DNA of 64,000 bases from Dokdonia sp. Hel_I_53 (GTDB lineage: Bacteria > Bacteroidota > Bacteroidia > Flavobacteriales > Flavobacteriaceae), in the NCBI RefSeq assembly GCF_007827465.1, contig NZ_VISL01000001.1, positions 501,001-565,000 of the forward strand. Reading direction: 5' to 3'. Below the pieces are notes generated by a model, which saw only the letters and a program-made list of their open reading frames with translations, made no database searches and was not told the DNA's origin. The number at the start of each line of letters is the position of its first letter. The stretch's first letter is position 1. Below are positions 27,357-36,175 of this stretch, piece after piece. The translations under genes were made by a program, and so were the position numbers.

Positions 27357-28343
27357 ATGCACAATAGTAATGGTACATTCGTAATATCTTTAGATTATGA
27401 ATTAATGTGGGGAGTTAGAGACAAACGAAGTGTCGAAACTTATGGTGATGCTATACTTGGTGGTCGAAATGCAATTGTAAACATGGTTGAGCTTTTTCGT
27501 AAATATAATGTTAGAGCATCATTTGCAACTGTAGGCTTTTTATTTCACAAAGACAAGGATGAGTTTTTCAAATCCTCCTTACATAATAAGCCAGATTATT
27601 CAAATAAAAAATTGTCACCGTTTCAATCAATGGAGGAAGAGTTGGGTGAAGATGAATGTGATGATCCTTATCACTACGGATGGAGTTTAACACAGTTTTT
27701 ACTGAAACAACCCCATATAGAAGTTTCAACACATACGTATTCTCATTATTATTGTTTGGAAGAGGGACAAGATATTTTATCCTTTGAAAATGATATAAAA
27801 ACTGCTCTTGAAACAGCAAAAAAATATAATCTTAATATAGAGACAATTATATTTCCCAGAAATCAAATTCAAAAAGAATATTTAGACCTCTGTTATAATC
27901 TAGGACTATTAGCTTATAGAGGCACAGAAAAGTCTATAATATACAAGAGCAATCCAGATAATAAACAACATATTATTAAAAGAGGTTTTCGACTATTAGA
28001 CGCATATTTTAATATATCAGGGCATAACACATATACAATTGATGATCAGTATAATGATAAAATTTTAAATATTCGCTCAAGCAGCTTTCTCCGTCCTTAT
28101 AGTAAAAGATTATCCTTTCTGGAAAATTTAAAAATTGAACGGATTAAAAAATCTATGTCATATGCGGCAAAAAATGGTGAGGTTTACCATTTATGGTGGC
28201 ATCCACATAATTTTGGACGTAATAAATCTGAGAACCTAAATAATTTGAGAAAAATTTTAGAGCATTACATTCTCTTAAACAATACATATAATTTTGAATC
28301 TTTGACTATGAAAGATCTCGCAAATAGAATCTTAGAAAAATGA
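27357..28343 (+). CDS. Polysaccharide deacetylase (NodB-homology, CE4-like) family protein
   Basis: This is a 328-residue protein with NodB-type motifs: the catalytic/metal motif 1 in VISLDYELMWGVRD (about 9-22), motif 2 in EVSTHTYSHYYC (H-T/S-x3-H, about 122-133), FPRNQ as motif 3 (about 164-168), and a late LWWHPHNFG (about 280-288) that can supply the last histidine. It has no signal peptide, so it probably acts in the cytoplasm on a nucleotide- or lipid-linked sugar. It is coupled to a second formyltransferase gene (ATGA overlap), suggesting the pair deacetylates and then reformylates an amino sugar. Confidence 0.82.
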   Translation: MHNSNGTFVISLDYELMWGVRDKRSVETYGDAILGGRNAIVNMVELFRKYNVRASFATVGFLFHKDKDEFFKSSLHNKPDYSNKKLSPFQSMEEELGEDECDDPYHYGWSLTQFLLKQPHIEVSTHTYSHYYCLEEGQDILSFENDIKTALETAKKYNLNIETIIFPRNQIQKEYLDLCYNLGLLAYRGTEKSIIYKSNPDNKQHIIKRGFRLLDAYFNISGHNTYTIDDQYNDKILNIRSSSFLRPYSKRLSFLENLKIERIKKSMSYAAKNGEVYHLWWHPHNFGRNKSENLNNLRKILEHYILLNNTYNFESLTMKDLANRILEK

Positions 28344-29107
28344 AAATTATAATATTAGGTGGAGCAGGAGAAAGCACAAAATATGTTTATAATTATTTGT
28401 CAAAACAATTTGATATTGAAAGAGTAATTATTGAACAGCCCGTTTCATCCAAAAAGCTACTGAAGGGCAGGGTGAAAAAATTAGGCTATTTTAAAGTTAT
28501 TAATCAACTTTTTTTTCAGGTAATTACTTCTAAAATTTTAAGGTTAATTTCTAAAAAAAAAATACGTTCATTAAAAAAATTGTTGGATCTAGATAGTTCT
28601 CCCATCCCTAAGGAGAAATGTTTTTTATTAGCTTCTATAAACAATAATGTTGCTCTTAACCTAATAAGCCAGTTAGCTCCTGAAATTATTATTGTAAATG
28701 GTACTAGAATAATTAGTGACAGAATACTTAAATCTTGTAATGCTACTTTTATAAATACGCATGTAGGTATTACACCTCAGTATCGCGGCGTCCATGGAGG
28801 ATATTGGGCTCTCGTTAATAACGATAAGGAAAATTGTGGAGTTACAATCCATACAGTAGATAGTGGCGTAGATACAGGAGGCGTTCTCAAACAAGGATTG
28901 ATAAAAGTTGAACCATACGATAACTTCCACACTTATCCACTAAAGCAGTATGCTACCGGTTTACCTTTACTAGCAGAAGTTATTTCCACTAAGATAAATA
29001 AAGAGGCCTTTAATTATATGGATCGTTCTTACTGTAATAGTAATCTTTATTATCATCCATCCTTTTCAGAATATTTGTTTTATCGGTTTTACAGTGGGGT
29101 TAAATAA
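28340..29107 (+). CDS. Second formyltransferase-family protein
   Basis: This is a 255-residue formyl transferase family protein. The active-site region INTHVGITPQYRGVHGGYWALVNN (quoted in part; about 137-160) keeps the classical Asn-x-His, and VDSGVDTGGVLKQ (about 173-185) keeps the catalytic Asp. The N-terminal half contains a lysine-rich helical insert instead of a standard Rossmann beginning, although IIILGGAGESTKYV resembles a nucleotide-binding loop. It immediately follows the deacetylase gene. Expected activity is N-formylation of an amino sugar or of a lipid-linked precursor with N10-formyl-THF; the substrate is not known. Confidence 0.8.
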   Translation: MKIIILGGAGESTKYVYNYLSKQFDIERVIIEQPVSSKKLLKGRVKKLGYFKVINQLFFQVITSKILRLISKKKIRSLKKLLDLDSSPIPKEKCFLLASINNNVALNLISQLAPEIIIVNGTRIISDRILKSCNATFINTHVGITPQYRGVHGGYWALVNNDKENCGVTIHTVDSGVDTGGVLKQGLIKVEPYDNFHTYPLKQYATGLPLLAEVISTKINKEAFNYMDRSYCNSNLYYHPSFSEYLFYRFYSGVK

Positions 29108-29192
29108 TTTATAGTTTCTGATAAATGTTTTTCAATGCTTACCAAAAAAACATAAAATCTAATAATCTGTAAAAAAATATTCATCTTTCAAA

Positions 29193-30332
29193 ATGAAAAA
29201 TAAAGCACTGAAAATATTATTTGTAGTTAATGTAGACTGGTTTTTTATCTCTCATCGTCTCTGTATTGCACAGACGGCTATAGAGAAAGGATGGGATGTT
29301 ACCGTAGCTGCAGAAGATACTGGGCGTTCAGAAGAAATCATTCAATGTGGAGTTAAGTTTATTAATTTTTCATTTTCAAGATCGGGAACTAATCCATTGA
29401 AAGAATTATTTACTCTAAATGAATTTAGGAAATTATATAAAAAAATCACACCTGATATAGTGCATCACATCACTTTAAAACCAGTGATATATGGTTCTCT
29501 AGCAGCCAAATTTGTTAAAATTCCAGCGGTAGTTAATGCTGTAAGCGGCTTAGGCTATAATTTTACTGGTGATAATCAGGGTTTTGTAGCTAAGATTATG
29601 CTTCAACTTATGAAAATAGGTTTTAAGCACAAAAATTTAGGTTTTATTTTTCAGAATAATGATGACTATTCAGAACTTAAAAGCTTAGGGGTTCTAAATG
29701 AAAAAAACAAGATTTTTTTTATAAAAGGCTCTGGTGTAAATTTGAAAAAATTTAATCATAGTCCAATGCCTACTGGAGATAGAATTTTTATTTTATTTCC
29801 TGTGAGAATGCTATGGGATAAAGGAGTTGCTGAGCTTAGAGAAGCTACAAATTTATTGAAAAATAAATACCGTAACAAAATTCAATTTATATTAGCTGGT
29901 CTCGCAGATAATGATAACAAAGCAGGTGTAAGCTCTACTTATCTAAAAGATTGGGAAGATGGCGAATATGTACAATGGATCGGTTATCAAAAGGATATGG
30001 TAGCAGTCTATAGAAGTTGTCATATAGTAGTTTTACCATCTTATAGAGAAGGTATGCCCAGAACCTTGATTGAAGCTTGTGCTATAGGCAGGCCAATTGT
30101 CACTACAAATGCTATAGGTTGTAGAGAATGTGTGAATGAAGGCGTTAATGGGTTTAAAGTTCCTGTAAAATCAACTATTGAGCTAGCAAATGCAATTGAA
30201 GAGTTAATCCTCAATCCAGACGTAATGTTAAAAATGGGTTTTGCTTCAAGAGTTAAGGCCGAGAAAGAATTTGACCAGTTAAGTGTTGTAAGAAAACATT
30301 TTGAAATCTATCAAGAACTCTATGAGCAATAA
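29193..30332 (+). CDS. Glycosyltransferase family 4 (PglA-like)
   Basis: This 379-residue GT-B enzyme has the N-terminal FVVNVDWFFISHRLCIAQTAIEKGWDVTVAAEDTG (quoted in part) common in GT4 enzymes that add HexNAc to an undecaprenyl-linked sugar such as PglA. HHITLKPVIYGSLAAK and NAVSGLGYNFTGD follow near the centre, and the donor site has VLPSYREGMPRTLIEACAIGRPIVTTNAIGCRE (E-x7-E). It overlaps the next gene by 11 bases. Since the neighbouring genes make and attach the first sugar, it is a good candidate for the transferase adding the second residue. That assignment is inference. Confidence 0.85.
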   Translation: MKNKALKILFVVNVDWFFISHRLCIAQTAIEKGWDVTVAAEDTGRSEEIIQCGVKFINFSFSRSGTNPLKELFTLNEFRKLYKKITPDIVHHITLKPVIYGSLAAKFVKIPAVVNAVSGLGYNFTGDNQGFVAKIMLQLMKIGFKHKNLGFIFQNNDDYSELKSLGVLNEKNKIFFIKGSGVNLKKFNHSPMPTGDRIFILFPVRMLWDKGVAELREATNLLKNKYRNKIQFILAGLADNDNKAGVSSTYLKDWEDGEYVQWIGYQKDMVAVYRSCHIVVLPSYREGMPRTLIEACAIGRPIVTTNAIGCRECVNEGVNGFKVPVKSTIELANAIEELILNPDVMLKMGFASRVKAEKEFDQLSVVRKHFEIYQELYEQ

Positions 30333-31251
30333 ATTAATTATTTCTGGGGCAAGTGGATTTGTAGGACAGAATCTATCACCTTTTCTAGAGACTAAAAATT
30401 GGAATGTTATACCGCTTTCGCGAAATCGGGAAAATAGCATTTCTTTAGATTACAATAATCTTACTGTTAATGATTTTAGTAGTGCATATGCATTTATTCA
30501 TTTGGCAGGAAAAGCACACGATTTAAAAAAAACCTCAAATGATAAAGAATACTATGATGTAAATACAGAACTTACAAAACGACTTTTTGATTTATTTCTA
30601 GAGTCTGATGCTAAAGTTTTTATATATTTTAGCTCGGTAAAAGCCGTTGCAGATGAAGTGCAAGGAGTGCTTACAGAAAACCATCCTTATAAACCTCAAA
30701 CGGTTTATGGTAAATCTAAGGCATTAGCTGAGCAATATTTGTTAAGCAAGGAATTACCAGAAAATAAACGTCTTTACATTCTCAGACCATGCATGATTCA
30801 TGGCCCTGGTAATAAAGGCAATCTAAATTTATTATATCAATTCGTTTTGAAAGGAATTCCTTATCCACTTGCGGCCTATAAAAATAAAAGGTCTTTTGTG
30901 TCTATTGATACCGTAAATATGATTATTAAAGAATTGATAGTTCAGTTGCCTGATTCAGGAGTCTTTAATCTTGCTGACGACCAGGCTCTGTCTACAAAAG
31001 AGCTTATAGAAACCATAGCCACTGCAATAGGTCAAAAGCCTATATTACTAACTGTCAACCCTCGGATGATTAACGCGATTGCTGGAATAGGAGGTGTTTT
31101 GCGATTGCCATTAAATAAAGACCGATTGCAAAAGCTGACAGAGTCGTATGAAGTGAGTAATAAAAAGATAAAAAAATCTTTACAACTAACTACCGGTTGG
31201 AGTACTAGGGAAGGCCTCATTAAAACAATTCAATCATTTAAAAAATCCTAA
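30322..31251 (+). CDS. NAD-dependent epimerase/dehydratase, WbpV/WreQ-like 4-keto reductase
   Basis: This SDR of about 309 residues has IISGASGFVGQNLSPFL (about 5-21), the IHLAGKAHD strand, the catalytic YFSSVKAVADE and the YGKSKALAEQYLL (Y-x3-K). Relatives such as WbpV and WreQ reduce UDP-4-keto-6-deoxy-GlcNAc to UDP-FucNAc or UDP-QuiNAc. I use the ATG at 30322, giving MSNKLIISGASG; an earlier in-frame TTG at 30301 would add seven residues overlapping the glycosyltransferase gene. The gene is coupled by TAATG to the initiating transferase, as in WbpV-WbpL arrangements. Substrate and stereochemistry are inferred. Confidence 0.82.
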   Translation: MSNKLIISGASGFVGQNLSPFLETKNWNVIPLSRNRENSISLDYNNLTVNDFSSAYAFIHLAGKAHDLKKTSNDKEYYDVNTELTKRLFDLFLESDAKVFIYFSSVKAVADEVQGVLTENHPYKPQTVYGKSKALAEQYLLSKELPENKRLYILRPCMIHGPGNKGNLNLLYQFVLKGIPYPLAAYKNKRSFVSIDTVNMIIKELIVQLPDSGVFNLADDQALSTKELIETIATAIGQKPILLTVNPRMINAIAGIGGVLRLPLNKDRLQKLTESYEVSNKKIKKSLQLTTGWSTREGLIKTIQSFKKS

Positions 31252-32222
31252 TGCTGTATATTATTGTTTTGGTGTTATTGATTTTATCTTCTATTGGTTA
31301 TTTAAAAATCGCTGATAGGTTTAATATCATAGATAAGCCCAACCACAGGAGTTCACATACACAAATTACGATACGAGGAGGAGGTGTTTTATTTTACATC
31401 GGACTGCTAATTTTCTTTATTAGTAGTGGTTTTGAATATCCATATCTTTTTTTAGGAGTTAGCTTAATTGCCGGATTGAGTTTTGTGGATGATTTAAAAC
31501 CTTTGCCGCCTGGGTTAAGATTACCATTTCAATTTATGGCAGCTGTTTTAGTTCTTGTGGAAATAGGACAAGTGTTTCCGTTACTAGGTATGTCACTTCT
31601 TTTGATAGTAGCGGTAGGTTTTATCAACGCCTTTAACTTTATGGACGGCATTAATGGGATTACAGGTTTTTATACCCTAGCAGTCTTTGGCTTTTTGAGT
31701 TATTTCAATACTTTTATAGAAGAATTTATTCACCCAGATTTACTTTTTTTTATAGTAATCTCCGTTCTGGTTTTTGGTTTTTATAACTTTAGGAAAAAAG
31801 CACTGTTTTTTGCTGGAGATGTAGGTAGTATTTCACTGGCGGTTATTTTTTTATTTGTTGTGCTTCGCTTTTATAATCATTTTAAAGCACCTGTCACAAT
31901 TCTTCTAGTTTCTGTTTATGGAGCAGATAGTGTCATGACCATCATACGACGTATTTTTATGAAAGAAAAAATCACAGAAGCGCATAGGCATCACTTGTAT
32001 CAGTTATTTGTAGATTCTCAAAAGCACAGCCATATGGCAACGTCCTTTTATTATTTTATAATACAACTAACTATGTGTGTGGTCGTATGTTTTTCATATA
32101 AATCAAGTGTGGAACTCCAAATTGTAATTTCAATAGCCTCTTTATTAATTCTTGCGGCAATCTATCTCTTGCTGGTACGTTATTTCCTTAACTTACGCAG
32201 AACCCCAATTACAGATGGTTAA
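31251..32222 (+). CDS. Undecaprenyl-phosphate HexNAc-1-phosphate transferase (WbpL/WecA, MraY superfamily)
   Basis: This polytopic 323-residue enzyme starts repeat-unit assembly by transferring a sugar-1-phosphate from a UDP-sugar to undecaprenyl phosphate. It has about 10-11 membrane helices and the superfamily motifs HRSSHTQITIRGGG (about 29-42), DDLKPLPPGLRLPFQF (about 81-96), FNFMDGINGITG (about 127-138), FAGDVGSI (about 185-192) and the HRHHLYQ near 243-249. Neighbours that make 6-deoxy-amino sugars suggest that D-FucNAc, D-QuiNAc or a bacillosamine derivative is the first sugar. Overlap with the next gene is 8 bases. Confidence 0.9.
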   Translation: MLYIIVLVLLILSSIGYLKIADRFNIIDKPNHRSSHTQITIRGGGVLFYIGLLIFFISSGFEYPYLFLGVSLIAGLSFVDDLKPLPPGLRLPFQFMAAVLVLVEIGQVFPLLGMSLLLIVAVGFINAFNFMDGINGITGFYTLAVFGFLSYFNTFIEEFIHPDLLFFIVISVLVFGFYNFRKKALFFAGDVGSISLAVIFLFVVLRFYNHFKAPVTILLVSVYGADSVMTIIRRIFMKEKITEAHRHHLYQLFVDSQKHSHMATSFYYFIIQLTMCVVVCFSYKSSVELQIVISIASLLILAAIYLLLVRYFLNLRRTPITDG

Positions 32223-33345
32223 GAGAATTTATCTATCACCTCCTACGTATTATTTTAACGACAGCTTTAAATTATCAAAGGGCGAGCTATCTTATTCAGA
32301 TATTTATGAGGATGTGAATTCTTTTGAGAAGAGCGTGAAAGAATACCTAGAAACTGATAAGCTATGTTTGGCTTTAAATTCGGGAACATCTGCGATTCAT
32401 ATTGCTTTAATCTTGGCTGGTGTTACTTCGGGAGATTACGTTTTATGTCAATCACACACGTTTATTGCATGCGCTAACGCTATTAGATACCAAGGAGCAA
32501 TCCCTGTATTTATAGATAGCGAAAAAGTTACGTGGAATATAGATAAGCAGTATCTTGAGAACGCTGTAAAAGATTTAAACTCAAAAAACATTTCTCCAAA
32601 AGTACTTATTGCTACGAGTCTATATGGAATGCCTTTTGAGTTTGATGACGTTTACGCTTTCGCGAAAGATAATGACATAAAAGTTATTGAAGATAGTGCG
32701 GAAGCTTTAGGTAGCTCTTACAAAAATAGAAAATGCGGCACTCTAGCTGATTACGGTATCTTATCTTTTAATTATAATAAAATCATCACTTCTGGAGGTG
32801 GTGGTATTTTAGTTTGTAAAAACGAGGAAGATTATTTTAGAGGATTAAAAATAGCGACTCAAGCAAAAGATGTATCGGAACATTATCACCATTCTGAGAT
32901 AGGTTACAATTATAGAATGGGGCATTTAAATGCAAAAATAGGTGTTGCCCAAATGGATGTTTTAGAACAACATATCAAGTCGAGACGACAACTTAATATT
33001 TGGTATAGAGATTTATTTAAAAACATAGAAGGTGTAGAGCTTCATTCCGAAAAGTCCAATAGTTACATTTCCAATCATTGGCTCAGCGTCATATTAGTTG
33101 ATCCATTAAAGTCGGGTGGAATTACCAAAGAAAACCTAAGAATTGCTTTAGAAAAAAATAATATAGAGTCTAGACCACTTTGGAAACCAATGCACTTACA
33201 GCCTTTATACAATTATTACCCTTACTATGGAGAAGATGTTTCAGAAAATTTATTTCTGAAAGGTCTATGTCTTCCTTCTGGCTCTTTGCTTAAATATGAA
33301 GATAAAAAGAGGATAGAAAATGTTATCTTTAACGTTTTCAATTAA
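32215..33345 (+). CDS. UDP-4-keto-sugar aminotransferase, PglE-like (DegT/DnrJ/EryC1/StrS family)
   Basis: This PLP enzyme has about 376 residues. The internal-aldimine lysine lies in SFNYNKIITSGGGG, the motif of the PglE/bacillosamine subgroup. LALNSGTSAIHIAL forms the phosphate loop and VIEDSAEALGSSY holds the PLP-binding Asp. It would aminate UDP-4-keto-6-deoxy-GlcNAc made by the dehydratase encoded next, giving UDP-QuiNAc4N. The ATG at 32215 gives MVKRIYLSPP and is preferred; an in-frame ATG 63 bases upstream would produce an implausible N-terminus within the previous gene. No dedicated N-acetyltransferase of the PglD type is seen nearby. Confidence 0.88.
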   Translation: MVKRIYLSPPTYYFNDSFKLSKGELSYSDIYEDVNSFEKSVKEYLETDKLCLALNSGTSAIHIALILAGVTSGDYVLCQSHTFIACANAIRYQGAIPVFIDSEKVTWNIDKQYLENAVKDLNSKNISPKVLIATSLYGMPFEFDDVYAFAKDNDIKVIEDSAEALGSSYKNRKCGTLADYGILSFNYNKIITSGGGGILVCKNEEDYFRGLKIATQAKDVSEHYHHSEIGYNYRMGHLNAKIGVAQMDVLEQHIKSRRQLNIWYRDLFKNIEGVELHSEKSNSYISNHWLSVILVDPLKSGGITKENLRIALEKNNIESRPLWKPMHLQPLYNYYPYYGEDVSENLFLKGLCLPSGSLLKYEDKKRIENVIFNVFN

Positions 33346-33351
33346 GTTATA

Positions 33352-35364
33352 ATGCTCAAACGATTACTAGACGCTATAAATAGATTATTTTCTGAGGAAA
33401 ATAAAATTGATATAAGGAATTTACGGTATCTTCCAAGATGGGCAGTACTTTTTATAGATCTGTTACTGGTGGTTGTAGCGTTAGTAATCACATACATACT
33501 ACTAGAAGGGGTAAATATTAAACCCTTAAAAACGCTGAGTCTAATCAAACAAGCAAGTTTAATTATAGGCGTAAACTTTGTTTTTTTATTAGCATTTAAA
33601 ACCTACGCTGGGTTAATAAGGCATTCTTCTTTTATGGACGCTTTAAAGTTGCTATTTGCCACTGGAACTACCTTTATTTCCTTGATAGTTGTTAATGTTA
33701 TTTCACTACAAATAATTGAAAATAAGATTTTTTTAACGACAGGCTTATTTTTATTTTCATTACTCACCTTTAGCGCTCAATTTATTTTTAGACTCGCCAT
33801 TAAACAGCTTTATGAATCTTTTAAGCTCGTTCAAAAAGATGAAGAGCTTATAAGAGCAGTTATTGTGGGAATAGATGATGGCGCTATATCTATAGCTGCT
33901 GCTCTTGACATAGAACATCCTCAAAGGTTTTTAGTACAGGGTTTTGTATCTAAGCGGCAAAATAAAAGCTTACGAATTTTAGGTAAGCCAGTCTTAGAAA
34001 TAGACAATAGCATACATAATATCGTTAAAAAACTCAATGCCAGTGCAATTATATTTGCTGGAAACACCTTGAATGCAGAAGAGAGATTTCATCTTGTAAA
34101 AGATTGCTTAGAGCATGATATAAAAGTTTACAACTCTCCATTAGTTATAAATTGGAGTGAAAATACTACTGTCACTGACCAGCTTAAGTCATTACAAATT
34201 GAGGACCTTTTAAATAGAGATCCTATCAATCTTAATGATAAAAGTAAGTCAAAAAAAATTGAGAATAAAATAGTATTAGTTACAGGTGGTGCAGGTTCTA
34301 TAGGAAGTGAAATTGCTAGACAAGTTGCTAATTATGCGCCTAAAAAACTTATAATACTAGATCAAGCGGAATCACCATTGCACAACTTAAGCTTAGAGCT
34401 TTGCTCAGACTTTCCTGACTTAGACATTGAATTTATGATTTGTGATGTTGCAAATCGTAGTAGATTGAGAAAACTTTTTGAAGTTTTCAAAATTGATCTT
34501 ATATATCACGCAGCTGCTTACAAGCACGTACCTTTAATGGAGAGTAATCCATCTGAAGCGATACTTACAAATATTTATGGCACAAAAAATCTAGCTGACA
34601 TCGCTGTAAAGAATAAAGTAAGTCATTTTGTAATGGTAAGTACAGATAAAGCCGTAAATCCTACAAACGTCATGGGAGCTACTAAAAGAGCGGCAGAGAT
34701 GTATGTACAATCAAAATATTTTGATTCCCTTGAAAATTCAAAGAAAAAAAACACCAAATTTATTACCACAAGGTTTGGAAATGTATTGGGCTCCAATGGC
34801 TCTGTGGTACCTCTCTTCAAAAAACAAATAGAAAATGGGGGACCTCTGACTATCACTCATCCAGATATCATTCGTTATTTTATGACCATTCCAGAAGCTT
34901 GCCAACTTGTCTTGGAGGCTGGTGCTATGGGAAAAGGTGGTGAGATATTTATATTTGATATGGGAGCGCCTGTAAGAATCATGGATTTGGCTGAGAAAAT
35001 GATAAAACTTGCAGGGTATTCTATTAATGATGAGATAGAGATAAAAATCACAGGACTTCGTCCAGGTGAAAAACTCTACGAAGAATTGCTAAGTGATAAA
35101 AGCAAAACCCTACCGACCCATCACGAAAAAATCATGATAAGCGAGGATGTATGTGGTGACTATAATATTATTAATGAGCTGACCACCCAAATAATAAAAG
35201 CATCACTCAAAAATGATAATTCTATCAGCGTTGCCAAGCTGAAAAAATTGGTTCCAGAATTTAGAAGTAATAATTCTGAATTTGAAATATTAGATATTTC
35301 TTCTAATGCGAATATAACAAATGCTGAACTGAGTAATAAAATTGTTCAATCTCTAGAAGAGTAG
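33352..35364 (+). CDS. Membrane nucleotide-sugar 4,6-dehydratase (WbpM/PglF/CapD family)
   Basis: This 670-residue protein has an N-terminal membrane part with about four helices (about residues 28-150), a CoA-binding-like Rossmann section (about 165-285), and a C-terminal SDR dehydratase: IVLVTGGAGSIGSEIARQ (about 305-322), HAAAYKHVPLMESNP and the catalytic STDKAVNPTNVMGATKRAAE (about 428-447) with Met-Lys in place of Tyr-Lys. It converts UDP-GlcNAc to UDP-4-keto-6-deoxy-GlcNAc at the inner membrane. Its product can feed the WbpV-like reductase or the PglE-like aminotransferase encoded just upstream. Confidence 0.93.
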   Translation: MLKRLLDAINRLFSEENKIDIRNLRYLPRWAVLFIDLLLVVVALVITYILLEGVNIKPLKTLSLIKQASLIIGVNFVFLLAFKTYAGLIRHSSFMDALKLLFATGTTFISLIVVNVISLQIIENKIFLTTGLFLFSLLTFSAQFIFRLAIKQLYESFKLVQKDEELIRAVIVGIDDGAISIAAALDIEHPQRFLVQGFVSKRQNKSLRILGKPVLEIDNSIHNIVKKLNASAIIFAGNTLNAEERFHLVKDCLEHDIKVYNSPLVINWSENTTVTDQLKSLQIEDLLNRDPINLNDKSKSKKIENKIVLVTGGAGSIGSEIARQVANYAPKKLIILDQAESPLHNLSLELCSDFPDLDIEFMICDVANRSRLRKLFEVFKIDLIYHAAAYKHVPLMESNPSEAILTNIYGTKNLADIAVKNKVSHFVMVSTDKAVNPTNVMGATKRAAEMYVQSKYFDSLENSKKKNTKFITTRFGNVLGSNGSVVPLFKKQIENGGPLTITHPDIIRYFMTIPEACQLVLEAGAMGKGGEIFIFDMGAPVRIMDLAEKMIKLAGYSINDEIEIKITGLRPGEKLYEELLSDKSKTLPTHHEKIMISEDVCGDYNIINELTTQIIKASLKNDNSISVAKLKKLVPEFRSNNSEFEILDISSNANITNAELSNKIVQSLEE

Positions 35365-35372
35365 TACTTTTG
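35342..35372 (+). promoter_or_regulatory. Candidate Bacteroidetes promoter for the wza-wzc export genes
   Basis: TTG at 35342-35344 and TACTTTTG at 35365-35372 are separated by 20 bases, close to the TTG-N19-TAnnTTTG layout. The wza start follows 17 bases later. The promoter overlaps the end of the preceding dehydratase gene. Confidence 0.6.
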
Positions 35373-35389
35373 CAGACTAATTTATATCT

Positions 35390-36160
35390 ATGTATTTAAG
35401 ATTTTCATATAATTATTTACTAGTAGTTATATTATCATTTTTATTTTCTTCGTGTATTTCAAAAAAAGAGGTGCTTTACTTTCAAGATATAGAACGGTTG
35501 GAGAGTCAATCTCAAAATTTTAATTACAACACTATTATCAGGCCGAATGATCTTCTATCGATTACGGTTTCCTCTCAAGACCCAGAATCTGTCGCAATCT
35601 TTAATCCAGTCGCTGGAGCTAGTGGAGCGTTAAGGACTACAAACGAAAGGTTGGGTACCTATTTAGTAGATAGAAATGGAAACATTGAATTTCCCTATTT
35701 AGGTACTATAAATATTGGTAATAAAACTAGAATAGAGGCGGTATCAAAATTGAGAGAAGGGATAAGTCAGTTTGCAAAAGAAGCGGTTATAAATCTTAGA
35801 ATTTTGAATTTTACTGTATCTGTGTTAGGTGAAGTACAGAGACCAGGTACTTTCACAGTACCTGATGAAAGAATAACTGTTCTTGAAGCTTTAGGATTAG
35901 CAGGAGATATGACAATCTTTGGAGAACGTAAAACTGTAAAAGTGATAAGAGAAGAAAATGGCATTAAAACCTATGGAGAACTAGATTTTACTTCTATAGA
36001 TGTTGTGAATTCTCCTTTTTATTACTTGCAACAAAATGATGTAATTGTGGTTTCTCCTAATAACGCGCAGGTACAGAGTGGTGCTTTTAATCGAAATTCT
36101 ACTATTTTCATTTCTATAGCTGGAATTATAATTTCAGTTTTAACTATTGTCACAAGATAA
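35390..36160 (+). CDS. wza: Polysaccharide export outer-membrane lipoprotein, Wza family
   Basis: This 256-residue protein has a lipoprotein signal peptide (YNYLLVVILSFLFSSC, lipidated Cys at residue 22). A poly_export domain follows (about 45-140, with IRPNDLLSITVSSQDPE and LGTYLVDRNGNIEFPYLGTI), then an SLBB-type domain (about 145-220, VSVLGEVQRPGTFTVPDERITVLEALGLAG), and a C-terminal hydrophobic helix (ISIAGIIISVLTIV). The terminal helix is seen in Bacteroidetes Wza proteins. It forms the outer-membrane translocon for capsule and partners with the following Wzc-like kinase. It is 15 bases upstream of that gene. Confidence 0.92.
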   Translation: MYLRFSYNYLLVVILSFLFSSCISKKEVLYFQDIERLESQSQNFNYNTIIRPNDLLSITVSSQDPESVAIFNPVAGASGALRTTNERLGTYLVDRNGNIEFPYLGTINIGNKTRIEAVSKLREGISQFAKEAVINLRILNFTVSVLGEVQRPGTFTVPDERITVLEALGLAGDMTIFGERKTVKVIREENGIKTYGELDFTSIDVVNSPFYYLQQNDVIVVSPNNAQVQSGAFNRNSTIFISIAGIIISVLTIVTR

Positions 36161-36175
36161 TTTTTTATATAACCT

